Source: Dermanyssus gallinae (lineage: Eukaryota > Arthropoda > Arachnida > Mesostigmata > Dermanyssidae). Taken from it: a DNA stretch of 64,000 nt. The notes under the pieces are model-generated. The model saw nothing but the letters and a program-made list of their open reading frames with translations, made no database searches and was not told the origin of the DNA. Positions 1 to 12,520 of the stretch are shown here, one piece after another; position 1 is the first letter of the stretch; every line of letters begins with the position of its first letter. The DNA is taken from assembly GCA_003439945.1 (NCBI GenBank), contig QVRM01005607.1, positions 496,001-560,000 on the forward strand. The letters run 5' to 3'. A program made the translations under genes and the position numbers.

Positions 1-593
1 CTCCTCGCGCTTGCCTTGTCATGGCATCGCCGAGAGTCTTGGCCGCTGGAGTCGCCGACTCCGCCGCTCGGTCTCAAATGAGAGCCAAAACGCTCACTCT
101 AACGCTTTAACTCTCTGACTGGCGGCTGCTGCTGTCTGATCCTACCCTGCCCCCCCAATATCTCTCCCCTCCCCTCCACCCCACCCCCACCTTTCAGGAT
201 TGCAAGCGTCGAAACCTCGACGGGGGGGGGGGGGGGGGGGCGCTTCGAGGAGCCGGAAGTGCCCATCCCGAACAGCAAGCAGGCCACTATGGTTCGTCAT
301 TGGTTGGCGTGCGTCGTGTCGATGTGTATAGCCGACGCGGACAGCGATCCTCATCCGGGGTACAGTGGGGGCAATAGTATCTAGGCAGCGCGCACCGAAT
401 ACCCCCCACACAGTTAGTGCCTTCACTAGGCTTGTAGAAACTCCGACGCAAGACCGACGGATGCATGCGGCGACAGCATACGTTCTTCAAGTTGACCGAA
501 CACTTAAGTCACGGACAGGACATTGAGAAGACTTTGGCTAGTGACGGCCACTGGCGTCGCGGCCGTCAGGTGCGTGTGCATTGTGCCTACAGG

Positions 594-597
<4 letters not shown>
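1..597. other. No gene seen; low-complexity DNA with a G19 run
   Basis: Both strands have open frames here, but they are short and unlike any protein family I know. A run of 19 G occupies 222-240 and is preceded by C-rich sequence from about 150. A short near-repeat occurs outside this block: a segment around 430-540 (gacgcaagaccgacgg..., gacaggacattgagaag) resembles 860-935 (ataacagacgttcttcaag, aaaacattgagaacatc). This suggests an old local duplication of about 400 bp offset. Confidence 0.5.

Positions 598-632
<35 letters not shown>
598..632. repeat. (TA)n microsatellite
   Basis: An alternating TA array of about 34 bp is followed by some 200 bp of degraded TATG/TGTA-rich DNA up to about 860. 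The open frames here (poly Y-I readings) are microsatellite translations, not genes. Confidence 0.9.
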
Positions 633-633
<1 letters not shown>

Positions 634-638
<5 letters not shown>

Positions 639-1805
639 GCGTCTGTAGACACAATACACACATGTATACGCGTGTGAGTGTATATGTCTGCACGCGTATG
701 TATACATAAGCACTTAGACATAAAGTTGAATGTTTGCAGATATATATGTACATGTATTTGTAGGGATATTCATGCAGCTGTGTACGTGTATTTGCGTATA
801 CATATATCTGTACGTATGTATTTAGACAAAAATACACATATGTATACGTGTATACCGACGGAGGCATGCGATAACAGACGTTCTTCAAGTCGATGGGAAA
901 CTCAAGCCACGGGCAAAACATTGAGAACATCTTCGTCAGTCCGCTATAGAACTATTTTTTTTTAAATCTAACAGCAGCTGCTTGAAGGTGCCTCCGCGAA
1001 CCAGTCGGTAGATTCGGTAGCAGGAACATCAGCTACGAAAGAGCGCACTCATGGAGTCGCGTGTTGTATAGTGAGATCCGTGTCAATTGTCCGGTTCCTT
1101 TTTCAGAAATTTAAAGCGAACGATGCCTTAAATGTCCTACCAATAAAAAAACATCACCTTATTTGAGTGAGCACTTTACTTGGGCTGACCCTGGGAACGG
1201 CGTGCGTCCCCCAATCTCCCCCGTCGGACCAGATTATTTACTGGCTGATTTAATCGAAGATTACAAAACAATCCAAGATCGATCGAGGCAAAGCGTGCAG
1301 ACGTGTGTACGTCCAAGTAATGGCGTTATCCAGTTTGAGAGGGACCCACTTACAAAACTTAGAAATTATTCGACGTTTTTCCAAGCGTCCTGACAGTGCT
1401 TACTTGATCGACTTAAACTTCTTCCGTGAGTTATCGAGTGGTAACAGTTGGCTTTCTGTATCTCTCTAAACGCAGAACGTTCTCTTACAGTCGAGAGGGT
1501 GGACTGGATATTGGTTCATCGTTAAGTTAAAATCTCCACCATGAAACTTAGTAGACCATTTTCGGCAGATCCGTTCGTCGATTCATCCTGGAAGATGCTG
1601 GAGATGTTTCGACAAGCCAGGACTGAGTGAAAATCTTTTTGAAATTCGTATACCAAAAATCTTGAAATAGCATTTTTACGTTTACCATTGCTCCGTCCAT
1701 TGAAGAATTTTTGGGCGCCAAGACGTAGCTTACCGGCTGATGCCGTTATGGCCTCTGTCCGCAGAATCTACTAGTGTATGCATTATATATAATTTAGATT
1801 ATAAT
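634..1805. other. No gene seen
   Basis: Degraded TATG-rich DNA runs to about 860, followed by unique-looking sequence. An open frame at 1163-1393 (76 residues) has no motif I recognise. Nothing else can be supported. Confidence 0.4.
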
Positions 1806-3527
1806 AAGAAGTTGTGCCGCATATGTAGTCTACGATCTCTTGAGAAACTCCTCTGGGGGGATCTGGAATATTGCTCCTCTTCCACCTACCTCATTTGTCA
1901 ATTTGTTTCTGAATCTTACAATTGCTGTGCTCTAGCCTGTTTCAATACCTAAAAATTTTAAAGAGTGTGGGTCGAGTCATCCTCTGTTCTTTCCTGGCAG
2001 TAAACATAGCTCGCTGAAGGATTTTCCAATTCGAAAGGGGTAGGTCTAAAAGGACCCGTGAGGATCTGCGTGAGGTAATGGTGTAGTTCCCCCCCGGCCG
2101 CTCAATCCATTTTGCAGGCATGTTTGGGATGAGGAATCAGAGAGTATGCCCCGGTGCTCCAGAAGAAACGGAGTCCCATTTGGCTTGCCATGTCTTCATT
2201 GCTGTCTCTCTCTCTCTCTCTCTACTTTTTTATTGCAGCTCGAGTTGTTGTCCTAGAGTGCTTGCCTCTCTTCCACCTTCAGATCCCTGCGAAGGGCTTC
2301 TGTCAGCACGAGAGCAGAGTTTGTGCTAACCGTGCCATACGCTTGGATAATCCTGAGGGCCGCCACTCCCTGAGTGCTTCCAAGCATCCCTATTGCCTTC
2401 TTTGTTTTTAAAGAGGCCTTGAGCCAGACTGGGAACCCGAATAGCGCTATACATTCGGCCACTGACATCAGCAATCTACGCCTGCATTCTCTTGGTCCGT
2501 GAATGTTTAGCAGAATTATTGCGATTGAATTGGCCGCCTTAGACGAGGATATCTTCAGGTGGATGAGGCCCGTGAGGCTGTTGTCCAAGCAGATCTCCAG
2601 ATACCGGGCCTCCTTGACCTGCTTTATTTGCTGCCCTGCCAGGTATAGTCTGATGGGACCCACCTTCTTTTTTTCTCGTTAGCGGTATGGCCTTGCTTTT
2701 CTCCAGAGCGATTGCTAAGCCGGCTTTGTTCATCCATCTTCCCGTAGACTCTGTTTTATTAGCGCCGAGTTCCAAATGTTCTGCAGTTTTTGCCTGACCT
2801 GTGATAGCCAGATCATCCGCGTACGCGATCATTTCTACCTCTTGTGGAAGGTTATCCTGGCGGAGGACGTCATCGTACGCTAGGCTCCAGAGCAGGGGAC
2901 CCAGGATCGAGCCCTTCTTTTTTTGGGAGGTTTCGGGAATGCATGATGCACATGCGCCACTAGCAGCCTGCATGATTAGTATGAGACTCGCAAACCCACT
3001 AAACCCGGATTCCTCGCCACCCCTCCAGGCTCGGTATTACTTTGGCATTACATCGAAGAGGATCGAGCCCTGCGGAACTCCTACTGTCATTGGCATTTCG
3101 ACTTTACCGTTGAAAACATTTCGGTCCTCTAGGTATCCTGATATGACCTGGAGGAGATCATGTGGGATCTTATCTCACATATCCTCGCTAGCGCTAATAA
3201 AACCAGTATTGTTCTCCACGGGAGGCTGTTAAAGGCGTTGCGGACGTCTGGAAGGATTGCCAGAAATAGTTTTCTGGTGCATATGGTTAAACTATGCAAA
3301 AGGTCAGCCTTGCCCGTATCTCGGTAGAGAGCAGTGGGCACTGACAGGTTTTTCTTGTATCCACATTGGGAGTTCGAAAGGACTCTGTTTTCCTCCACAA
3401 AAGCCCTGAGCTTTCCTTCAATGATTGCCTCTGATTTGTTCGCCAGAGTATTCAGTAGGCAGACGGGCCTGAATCCTCCGTTGCCTTTGGGGATGAGGAC
3501 AACCTCAGCTTGTTTCCAGTTTGTAGG
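1806..3527 (-). mobile_element. Decayed R1-type LINE fragment (RT and C-terminal part of ORF2)
   Basis: On the minus strand this stretch matches the intact LINE ORF2 at 47866-50976 almost throughout, from the RT domain to near the C-terminus. Shared blocks include [47 protein letters not shown] and the catalytic YADDLAIT (around 2800-2825). It is broken by frameshifts and stops, and reads as separate frames at 3398-3129, 2973-2539 and 2663-2253. The 5' part of the element (ORF1 and endonuclease) is absent. The homology ends near 3527, just before a long (TA)n array, and begins near 1806 inside the region for the ORF2 C-terminus. A separate 144-bp insertion interrupts it at 2915-3058. It is a second, older copy of the same family and is not functional. 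Confidence 0.9.
2903..3070 (-). mobile_element. Short LINE 3' end inserted in the older LINE, with 12-bp target duplication
   Basis: The 12-mer aggatcgagccc occurs at 2903-2914 and again at 3059-3070, and occurs only once at the matching place in the intact LINE. The 144 bp between (2915-3058) are absent from the intact element. They start on the plus strand with an oligo-T stretch (2915-2924), so the insert is minus-oriented with an A-rich 3' tail. It contains tcgggaatgcatgatgcac and acccactaaac. The second block also occurs in the 3' untranslated part of the intact LINE (47748-47758), and both occur near 60301-60360. It is best explained as a 5'-truncated LINE 3' end, or a SINE borrowing that end. 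Confidence 0.85.
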
Positions 3528-3563
3528 TTCTCCTTCTTGCGGTGCATACGTGTATGTATGTTG

Positions 3564-3744
<181 letters not shown>

Positions 3745-4347
3745 GGTTCCTGTACTAAATTGTTTAGGTGAGCTCAGTATCGCTGTAGTAACACAGTAGT
3801 CTGCGTGATAATTTACGCATGACAAAAATGTGTGCAAAGTTTATTCCGTACTTCGGACACTTGACCAAAGAAACCGTCGCGTGCAGGCGCCTGAAGACTT
3901 CGTTAAAGCCGTCGATAGCGATCCGAGCTTTTGTTGGACATCACCACTGATGATGAAACGTGATGTTTCTAGTATGACCAGTCAATGAGAGACAATCGGC
4001 CTAGTGGGGAAAGCCGTCCCTCAAAAGTGTGGGCCCCGAAATACGAGATGACCTCCGTGCTTATCACTTTTTTTCGTCGATTCTTAAGGAATTGTTTACC
4101 GAAAATACGTCACTCCTAACCAATGTGGCAATGACATTCCCCTTCTCCCACATACATAAAAAAATGGTCCCGGCAAATTGCATATTCTTCCCTAAACAAA
4201 ATTCTGCTTTTAAGGGGGATTGTTTTGATGACATGGCATTGATTTGAGCAGATATGACATCCCGTTCTTAACAGCATCCCAGTAAACGGTTCACTTAATT
4301 GTAGACTATGAGTTAACAAGCACACCCACATATATATATATATATAT
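3745..4347. other. No gene seen
   Basis: Unique-looking DNA with no recognisable frame. It ends in a short (TA)n array at about 4331-4350, which abuts the long-inverted-repeat element. Confidence 0.4.
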
Positions 4348-4986
4348 TAACCGGAATTTTGAAGAGCGATATAGGGAATTGTAGAGTTCGTTAATGCAAA
4401 TTTATGTTTTTTAAGGAAAAGTTTTGAAGTGAGGGTGATATTACTAAAATTCGTGACTCTAGTGTTATTGCCCGACATAGGAGCAATTGCGAGACGACCA
4501 GTCCTCTTATAAAGAAACTACAGCACATTGTCGTGTTAGTGAGAAATGTCTGCTTTTTTCTGAAAAGCATATAACGCCGGTCAAAAAATGCGACATGGTC
4601 GCTTAGAAGAAAATGTGCAAAAATTGTTTTTGTTTTTGTTTTCACGCCCAATACCTCAAAAGCATAACCCAACAACTATTCACGGCGATCTTTTTGTAAC
4701 CAGATCTACGGCTACCTGAAACATGGTTGCGGAGTAATTAAAGTTTTCTGGCGATCGTTTCTAGATTGAATGCGTGCATAAATTACCTCGGATTACCGTA
4801 TATTTGGTACCAAAATGATCGTCATGAAATGCGAGCGCCGTGAATGGTCGTATGGTTTTGAGGTATTCGGTTTTGCACCGAAACAAGGCTTCTCAGAGAC
4901 CATGTTCCATTAGAGAATATATTTGTTTTAACAAGCTCTACCTCTACTTATTTCCTATATCAATATAAAAAATCTGGACACCCTGT
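4348..4986. mobile_element. Long-inverted-repeat DNA element, copy 1 (rearranged)
   Basis: The left part (4362-4740) matches 40090-40500. Shared blocks include aatgcgacatggtcg, cgcccaatacctcaaaa and ttgcccgacatag. The right part, read on the minus strand from 4986, begins acagggtgtccaga and continues with a version of the same sequence, including aatggaacatggtctctgag and catacgaccattcacggc. The two ends are therefore long inverted repeats. The right arm lacks an inner block, and the outermost bases of the left arm are missing or degraded. No transposase frame is present. TA-rich simple repeats border both ends. The TIR start and TA context recall Tc1/mariner-like or other TA-targeting MITEs, but the family is unassigned. 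Confidence 0.8.
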
Positions 4987-5153
4987 AAATATATAAATAT
5001 ATAAATATATAAATATATAAATATATAAATATATAAATATATAAATATATAAATATATAAATATATAATATATAATATATAAATATATAAATATATAAAT
5101 ATATAAATATATAAATATATAAATATATAAATATATAAATATATAAATATATC
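4985..5153. repeat. Octanucleotide (AAATATAT)n satellite
   Basis: About 20 tandem copies of an 8-bp unit start immediately at the end of the inverted-repeat element, with one phase slip near 5065-5080. The position suggests expansion from the TA-rich target or the element end. Confidence 0.9.
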
Positions 5154-5299
5154 CATATCTAATTATTGACTCACGTCGGTTCGCTTGCAAAAGCCGTTTG
5201 TCGGTTGTGTCGTAGTTCCCTATAGCTCCCATAGTGGCTAAAGATAGTTTGCGTCTGTTGGTCGAGTTGGCTCCCGCTCTGGCACCCTGCAACTCCAGT

Positions 5300-7900
5300 C
5301 CGCTCATCTGCGACTGATTTGCAACAGCAATCAAATGCCTCGAATGCCTCGCATGCCCGGTGTTGGGGAGAAGATTTTATCGCGTCAACACCCGCCTATA
5401 TCTTCCTGACTCTAGCCGAAGGTTTGGCAACAGCAAAACGGCCGGCAACAATGACAACAATGACAACAATTCTAGTAACAGCCAACAACAAACACCAACA
5501 ACAACAACAACAACAACAACACCAACAACAGTAGAAACTAGGGTTCTCATCATATCTCTAAGACGTACGAATGTGCGACGAGCAATTGTGTACCCATGCT
5601 GCCTCTTTCTTTCTCTCACTCGCTCTCTTTCTCTCTCCCCTTTATTCTGCCCCCTCCATCCACCCATATTTCTCTCTCTCCCTCCCGCTTCCTTTATATA
5701 CGTCCCCTCCTCCCGCGCTCATCTTTGTAATTTGGTTTCCACTACGATCCACAGCGCTCATTTTGTCGCGTTTGTTAAGGTTTCTCCTCGATCATTATTC
5801 GTAGCGTAGATCTGGCCATATGTTATCTATTTCTCTATATCTCTGACGTCCCGACGATGAGAACGCCGCCGACGACGACCACAACGAAACTGGCAGGCTA
5901 ATCAGTTGCCAACCCCGTGGATGGACTAGCCATAAACTGCAACGCAAAGCCATGAACGTGATCAGCCAAGTTGGAATCAACTTGCTTGGTACCTAGGCCA
6001 GGGGCCAGGGACCGGCAGCACTTAGCTGGTCCAGTCGGTGACAATGTCGTTGGTCACTAGTATTCTACTACTACGCTACGGTTCGCGGTTGTTTCTACCA
6101 CGACTTTTAGTTAAACTACTACGACTACAACTACTACAGGATCTACCAGTGCTCTGTTGCAGCGTCTCGCCCTCTCGCCAATGGCTCCATAGCCGCCTAT
6201 ATAGACGTTCGTTCGTCGTTTATCTCGGTAGCTCGCTGGGTGTAGGGCCAGATGGGCTCGCAGCGCCGGCCGAGGGGTGGGCTCCCTCGAACGCTTGTCG
6301 AATTGCTTGTTGTTCGCTTTGGCGTCATCGTCGGCAGACCGGCAGACTCCTACGCTGCCAGATCGCCACGGCCCACGGGCCACGGCGATGATGATCGCCA
6401 TGGACTTTCAGCAGTGGCGCCAACGGGGGCGGTGGTGCCGCCCCCGCCAGCAGCAACAACACTAGCAACAACAACATCAGCAACGTTAACATCAACAGCA
6501 ACAGCAACAACAACATCAACAGAAGCAGCATTCGATTCCGTAGTAGCGCCAACCGCTTTTGTACGCCACCATCGCCGCTTTGCTGTTGGTTTGTTCCCTG
6601 TTGTTCCTTTCTTTTTCAGGGGGTTTCCGCCGTCCCCCCACAGCATCTCTCTCTCCTTCAATATTTTTCGTCTCAATGTCTTTTTCGTTCGTGAGCTTGC
6701 GTACCCTCTCCCTCTCTCTAGATAGTTTCTTCATCTCCTTGGTTTCATCTCGTATCATCATCATCACCATCTTCTTCTACGTCTTGTTCCTATTTTTCTT
6801 ATAGAGCGGGCGCGTGGCGCCCGACCATCGATTCGCTCGCAGATTCATTCACCTACCAACTTCGCAGAAATAGTAGTAGTAGTAGTAGTAGAAGTAGAAA
6901 TAATAGTTGTAGTAGTAGTAGTAGAAGTAATAGTTGTAGTAGTAGCAGAAGTAATAGTTGTAGTAGAAGTATCAGTTCTAGTCGTAGACGTCGACTACAG
7001 TGCGTAGTGTAGTGTGTCGCGTTTCGAATACTGCGTTGGCTATCATCGTTCTGCCTCGACTAGCGCGACGATCGCCGCCACGATTCACGTCATGATAGCG
7101 TCCACAAAGGACATGAACGCAAAGCTCAGCTGCTAGCAGCTTAGCTGTTCCTGTGCTCCTGGGATCCGGGTCCGGGCCCGGCAGCAGCAGCAGCAAAAGA
7201 GGGCTGCACATACCCGGAGTGCCTCGACGAAGATGGGGACAGTGGGTGGACAAGCAATTATATCTGTTATGGCGAGGAAACACACCCGTCATACAGTCAC
7301 CAGTCAGAAGTCCGGCGGACGGGCGGCCGGACCCGTCCACCCGGTCTCCCATCCGCGCGGCCGGCGGGTCGGGGCTTACGACAAAAACATTGGTGCGCCC
7401 CGTCGTTCTTTTCTGTAGCTGCTTCAATATACTATTGTTACTGCTGCAACTGGTGCTATTGCTTCTGTTCTCCACCACCACCCCACCGCCCCCTCCCGTC
7501 CCCGGCTGCTGGAGCCAGGCGTCTGCCGCCGCCGCCGCTGAAGCTAGTCTAGTGTCCAGTTTGTCGCCTCTATCGTCGGCGTATCTCATCACCTTCATCC
7601 GCCCCGCCAGATTGCGTGCTGCGACAGTGTCCACTGCGACTCGCCGCTTTAATTCGGTATTGATGTTCTTGTTGATTCTGTTGTCGTCGTTGTTGTTGTT
7701 GTTGATTCAGTTGTTGTTGTCGTTGTTACTGTTGCTGTTGTTGTCGTTGTTGTTATTGATTCAATGTTTCTTGTTGTTTTTGTTGCTGTTGTTGTTATTA
7801 CCGTTCTGCTGCTGCTGTTAATATTGATTCTGCCGCTGGTGCTTCCGTTGTCGTTCCTATTCGGTGATTTATTTGTTGCACTCACTAGCAAGCATGGCGG
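5300..7900. other. GC-richer island with trinucleotide runs; no gene recognised
   Basis: CAA/ACA runs lie at 5440-5535, CAG/CAA/CAT runs at 6450-6535, TAG/GTA runs at 6870-6985 and GTT/GTC runs at 7670-7830, with CT-rich stretches near 5600-5720 and 6640-6800. Several open frames cross the area, the longest at 7153-7821 (222 codons). They are low in complexity, overlap on both strands and show no domain. The block could be an untranslated exon or a regulatory region of a host gene. I cannot support a coding call. Confidence 0.45.
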
Positions 7901-10690
7901 CAGCACCCGTCGTCATCATACCATGATAATCTTAATCGTCATATATCTACCCTGTTCCCCTACTGTGAGTAGCCATCATACTACTAGCATAGGACCCATT
8001 GCAGCAACGTAACGCCATTACTATGGAAGTGCCGTTTAGTAACCAATGAAAAAATGCAACACGTGCCAGCTACGATCGGATGCCTTCGAAACGTAAACGA
8101 TTATGAAGGCAGCTTACACTGACACCGCATCACGCCAGTCTGGCTACAAACAATATCTCACAGAGCTCGCTTTAGGCTTATCGCTTAAGGTCGTTAAGGA
8201 CGGAGCATCTGCCAGATTGGCCGTCTACTATGAGACGCTTCATTTAATAATTCGCCCTCATTTTGGACTCGTTCGTCTACAGTAAGCTAGTTGCAATACG
8301 TAATGCTGTACTACTTACATTCGTATTACGTAATCTAGTGTTTATTTAGTGTAGCGAGTAACGGCGTGTATTTTACTAAGACTAGCGTAATGTATCTGAA
8401 CTGGGTCCAGAAATAAACGGTCCAAGACGCAAAAGCGATATCTCTTCTAACAGAGGAAGTACCTAGTACGAAAATATAAGAGCGTATGCAAAGATTTACA
8501 GCTTGCTACGTACAGCATGGCTTTTGTTCGTTTTTTAAATCCAGTGGTACTAAAGAATATTTAACGGCACTATACGTTGCCCCTTGAGCCGTGATCTAGG
8601 CGTATTGAACATTGGCACGCACAGCCAGACGAAAGCGAAAGAGACACAGCGGCTCCTTGTTCGTATAGAAACAAACATATGGTATGCTTTGTTTACATTG
8701 TTCAACACAATGCTTGATACGGCGGGGGGGGGGGGACACAAACGAGAGGCAGCTCAGTTTTGTGAGGTATCCACATTTTGCCTGATTTCAAGATGACACA
8801 CTGCCCATTTTACATACACATATACCCTACGTTTGGTTAATATATTCGATATTGGCATTGAAATCCACGCGAACACAGACAGTGCCTCTACTGAACTAGG
8901 GGTGACCAAACGGTAGCCAAAAGGTCTTGTAATCATTTGGCTGTATCTTATTTTGAGTTGAACTGACCAGACACGTCCTGCACAACGAGATAAGGGGTAG
9001 ACAAAGGTTGCGATTTAAATGATAATTATGGTCTTTTGACATGCAAGCTAAGCGGTCTTCAGGTATGCATAGCCGTCTGGCCCACTTGTTAGCACAGTAG
9101 GCGTTATGTCTTGTGTGGTGGAGTCAATGAAGTCTCCCGCTGAGCTATTGTGGAGCCGGGCGGGGTGAAACGCATCATAACGGCAGTTCTTGGACCTGCC
9201 TAATGAGTTTCTGTGTGCAGCGCTACATTCCCCCTGAGCCCCATGTCTACACGTTAAAGTGTGCGTCTGATGTAGGATACTCAACGCTGACAGTCTCTTC
9301 ACGTTTAGAGTCACGAGTAATACCCCTATGATGGGCCAACTAATAGCACCCAAAATACCTGCTCTGGACATTACATCACCGGCAACAGGTTAGAATCTGG
9401 GAGTAGACGTGGTGCAACACACCACAAAACAGTGCGTATTTTCAGCTAGACTCACAATAGATTTTTGGTGTGCCTTGTGTAGGCCAACATTCCAATTGAT
9501 ATTCAGGACAATATTGGGGATCATTGTTCAATAGTTAACCCGCCAATTAGAGCATCCAGTTCAGTTACACATTACGGTGATTAGCTATAGTTATGGTTGA
9601 CTCTATTCTTAGTAACGACTGGACCGTAACGACATCGTTTCGTCGCCAAAGATGTACGTTTTACAGCCGTGCAGTTACAACGGCAGTTTCTATTACCTAC
9701 GCGGTTAATCAACTCTCAAATATGAAGTTTCCTGCGGGCTAGCTTCATGAAAAGTGCATTTCAGGTGAATTAAAAGGTCCAAGCATATACAAGTGTGTTG
9801 TATTTATTTATAAGGCCACGGTAAACATAACATTCAATACATATCCACAAATGGTATGCAAAACGTGATTTTTTAATAAAACTACATTGCATATATGTAT
9901 ATAGATATATATAATCAATTTCAAACGTGGTTTATTCGCGGAACTGCACTTCACGACGCTTAAGTTCTCGATAAATAAAAATAGTTGCAAAAAATGAGTC
10001 ACACAACAAAGCACAAAATCGCTATCGACAAAATTCAAGGAGTGCTTTGTAAAAGCACGTTACACAAACGGAAATCACAAGGACTTCAAAACAGCTTTTG
10101 AAGTCACAAGGACTTCAAAACGACATCTGGTGCGTTTGTTAGCACGTCGAATAATATATGAGGCAACATACTTGCAAGTATACACACAAACGAAGTAGTC
10201 CAACAACTTCACAATTTACAACAACTACTAGCTGAGTCTTCCGGCGGTGTTGTTGCCGTCACGTGATGCCAACGTTGACGTGGTTTGTACGCAGATGTTG
10301 TTCTTAAAATCGCTAAAATGAAGCGGTCTTTAGACCATCATTCTGTTTATCTCTACCCAGGGAGCACTATGTCCTATCTCGTCACGTACTGTATTTATGC
10401 AAAATAGCGTCGAAAGTAGAAGTTAAAATTGCACATTAATATGTACAATAAAGATATATATATATATTTGTGGTAGTTATATGGACGACTAGCATCAGAC
10501 AGATTAATTGCTGTCCCTTCGATTCAGTGGAATTGAAGCATCTATCACAAGTATATCGTAGGTATGTAGGTAGTCAATTAAAATCTATAGTGGTTTAAAA
10601 ACGCGATATAGCTGCCCAATATATCGTTGCTTATTGTATTCTCTACACGGAATTCGATTTTAGAGCTCAAAACAAAGCGTATCGATACAC
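7900..10690. other. No gene seen
   Basis: AT-richer unique-looking DNA. A G12 run lies at 8724-8735. A 17-mer, cacaaggacttcaaaac, is repeated in direct orientation at about 10076 and 10105. A frame at 9048-9371 on the minus strand (107 codons) has no motif I recognise. Confidence 0.4.

Positions 10691-10691
<1 letters not shown>

Positions 10692-10759
<68 letters not shown>
10692..10759. repeat. (TA)n microsatellite
   Basis: A pure alternating TA array of about 68 bp. Confidence 0.95.
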
Positions 10760-10760
<1 letters not shown>

Positions 10761-11030
10761 GCACTGTATGGGTTTCGTAGCCAGCGCATACACTATAACC
10801 GCGCTTATAAACAAAATTTTATAAGCTTTGCCGATTTAAACCAAAAATAGCTCCAATGCGGTCGGCCTGTCATTTCTATGCACAAGGTGTTCCTAAATTG
10901 AGTCCACTTATCTTAAGTGGTAGTAAAACTTGTTCAAAAACATTGTTATATGTCTATACATAAACATATACATGCATATTGTCGTTACGCACCGAAGTGT
11001 TGACCAGGATTTTCGACAATGAATCAAGTG

Positions 11031-11195
11031 GGCTGTAGTGATTGTTAATTACTCTTTCATTTGCGTGCACCGGAGGAGACACATAGGTGCATGGGTTCGA
11101 TTCCCACCGTTGCACACTTGTATTTATGGGGTCCGTCTTACGAAGCAATACGAAAGCCAACCCGCGTACGTTAAGTGTTGGCCTAGGGATAGCCC
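11031..11195 (+). mobile_element. tRNA-derived SINE, copy 1
   Basis: A pol III B-box-like ggttcgattcc lies at 11094-11104, inside a tRNA-like 3' half (acacataggtgcatgg, cccaccgttgcac). It is followed by a non-tRNA body that recurs at 18983 and 24010: ttgtatttatggggtccg, then gaagcaatacgaaa. The 5' head is more diverged than in copy 3. No clear poly-A tail or target duplication is seen. Confidence 0.75.
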
Positions 11196-11199
11196 GAAA

Positions 11200-12121
11200 A
11201 AGTTTGCTTGTACATATTTACAACAACAACAAGTATTGCGCACAAATCCGGGTAAATATATATTCAAATGCTCTATACCTGCGTTGGACAAACATTTTAG
11301 ACGAACGCGTCATTATACGCAAAATTGAAGTTGATCACAGCTATGAGTCTATGTGCAAAGGACATGCGCTTTTGTGTCATTGGATGCTTAATCAACGACG
11401 AACATTTGGTGAGTGATGCACGAGACAACGCCGCATGTCATCGAGTACCACACTAGCAGGCATCCAAAGTGTGAGACGTGTGACTTCACGACGGCCACGT
11501 GCATTTGACCTTATGCGTCTGACCAGTAGGGACACGCAAACGGAGAGAGATTTACGTTACGATAGATAGCTGAAGAGGCATACGCCGTGTTGCACCTTGA
11601 CAGCAGCTTTCGCGGCAACACAAGCAGAGGTTTGCCTCTCGTAGTCACTGTGCATGCCGAATCTCGTTTCAAACTTGGCACTTACTCGGAAGTACCATTG
11701 CCGAAAGTGCCGTCGCGCGCAATTATGGCCGTACGATCTCCAATCCTCCTGCATTGCGTCTCGTGCTGTTCCCCTCTTTAATGTCGTTGAGGTGTCATTG
11801 GTCGCACTCGCTGTTGCTGCTGCTGGACGACCTTTATCGGCTGGCGTTCGATCCATACGCATTTAGCCCGGCTGTGTTCCTTAAACTACACGGACTGCAT
11901 CAATTACTCAAGCAGCAGAGTTTTTACTTCAAGTCTCGTGCTAGAGGGCTTTAAACAATGGCAGGAACGCGAGGTCGCCTCAAAGTTAACACCCACATCG
12001 AATGTTAACGTCTTTCTCAGTGTTGCCAGAGTTGTCCAGCCCATATATATGTATATATATGTGTGTGTGTAGAGGAGACTACGCACCTTTCAATTACTAG
12101 TCCTAAACAAATATTTGTCTA

Positions 12122-12154
<33 letters not shown>

Positions 12155-12520
12155 CTGCTGGATTAATTTTCCTAAAATAATAACGTTAATCTCAATCTGC
12201 GATTAATAGGAAAGCTCGTTTTGACATACTTATATATGGAAATCATCACACTGAAAATGCCCACAGTGCAGGCTCTTATCTCAAACCAGCCTGTCAGCAC
12301 GTCTAATGTAAAAACAACCCCACGATCATTGCCACGCAACTAAAACATTTGCCATATATATATATATATATATTTTACTCAGACATAAAACAGGCTCCAT
12401 ACTCTACCTAGGACAAGCTTATATTGGCGATAATTCTACGTATACAAGGCGTTCGTTCTTTTTTCTTTCGTTTCTACCTGGATATTGCTGTGAGTTCTAA
12501 ACTGTACATTAAAAAAATAT
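11200..12520. other. No gene seen
   Basis: Unique-looking DNA with short (TA)n arrays at about 12127-12153 and 12355-12373. Overlapping short frames at 11557-11954 show no domain. Confidence 0.4.

Noticed and set aside
598..860. CRISPR-like or satellite array
   Set aside because: No spacer-repeat alternation. The tract is a degraded TA/TATG repeat.
7153..7821. 222-codon open frame on the plus strand
   Set aside because: It is made of GTT/CTG runs giving poly-L/V/S, is opposed by a 218-codon frame on the minus strand, and has no domain.
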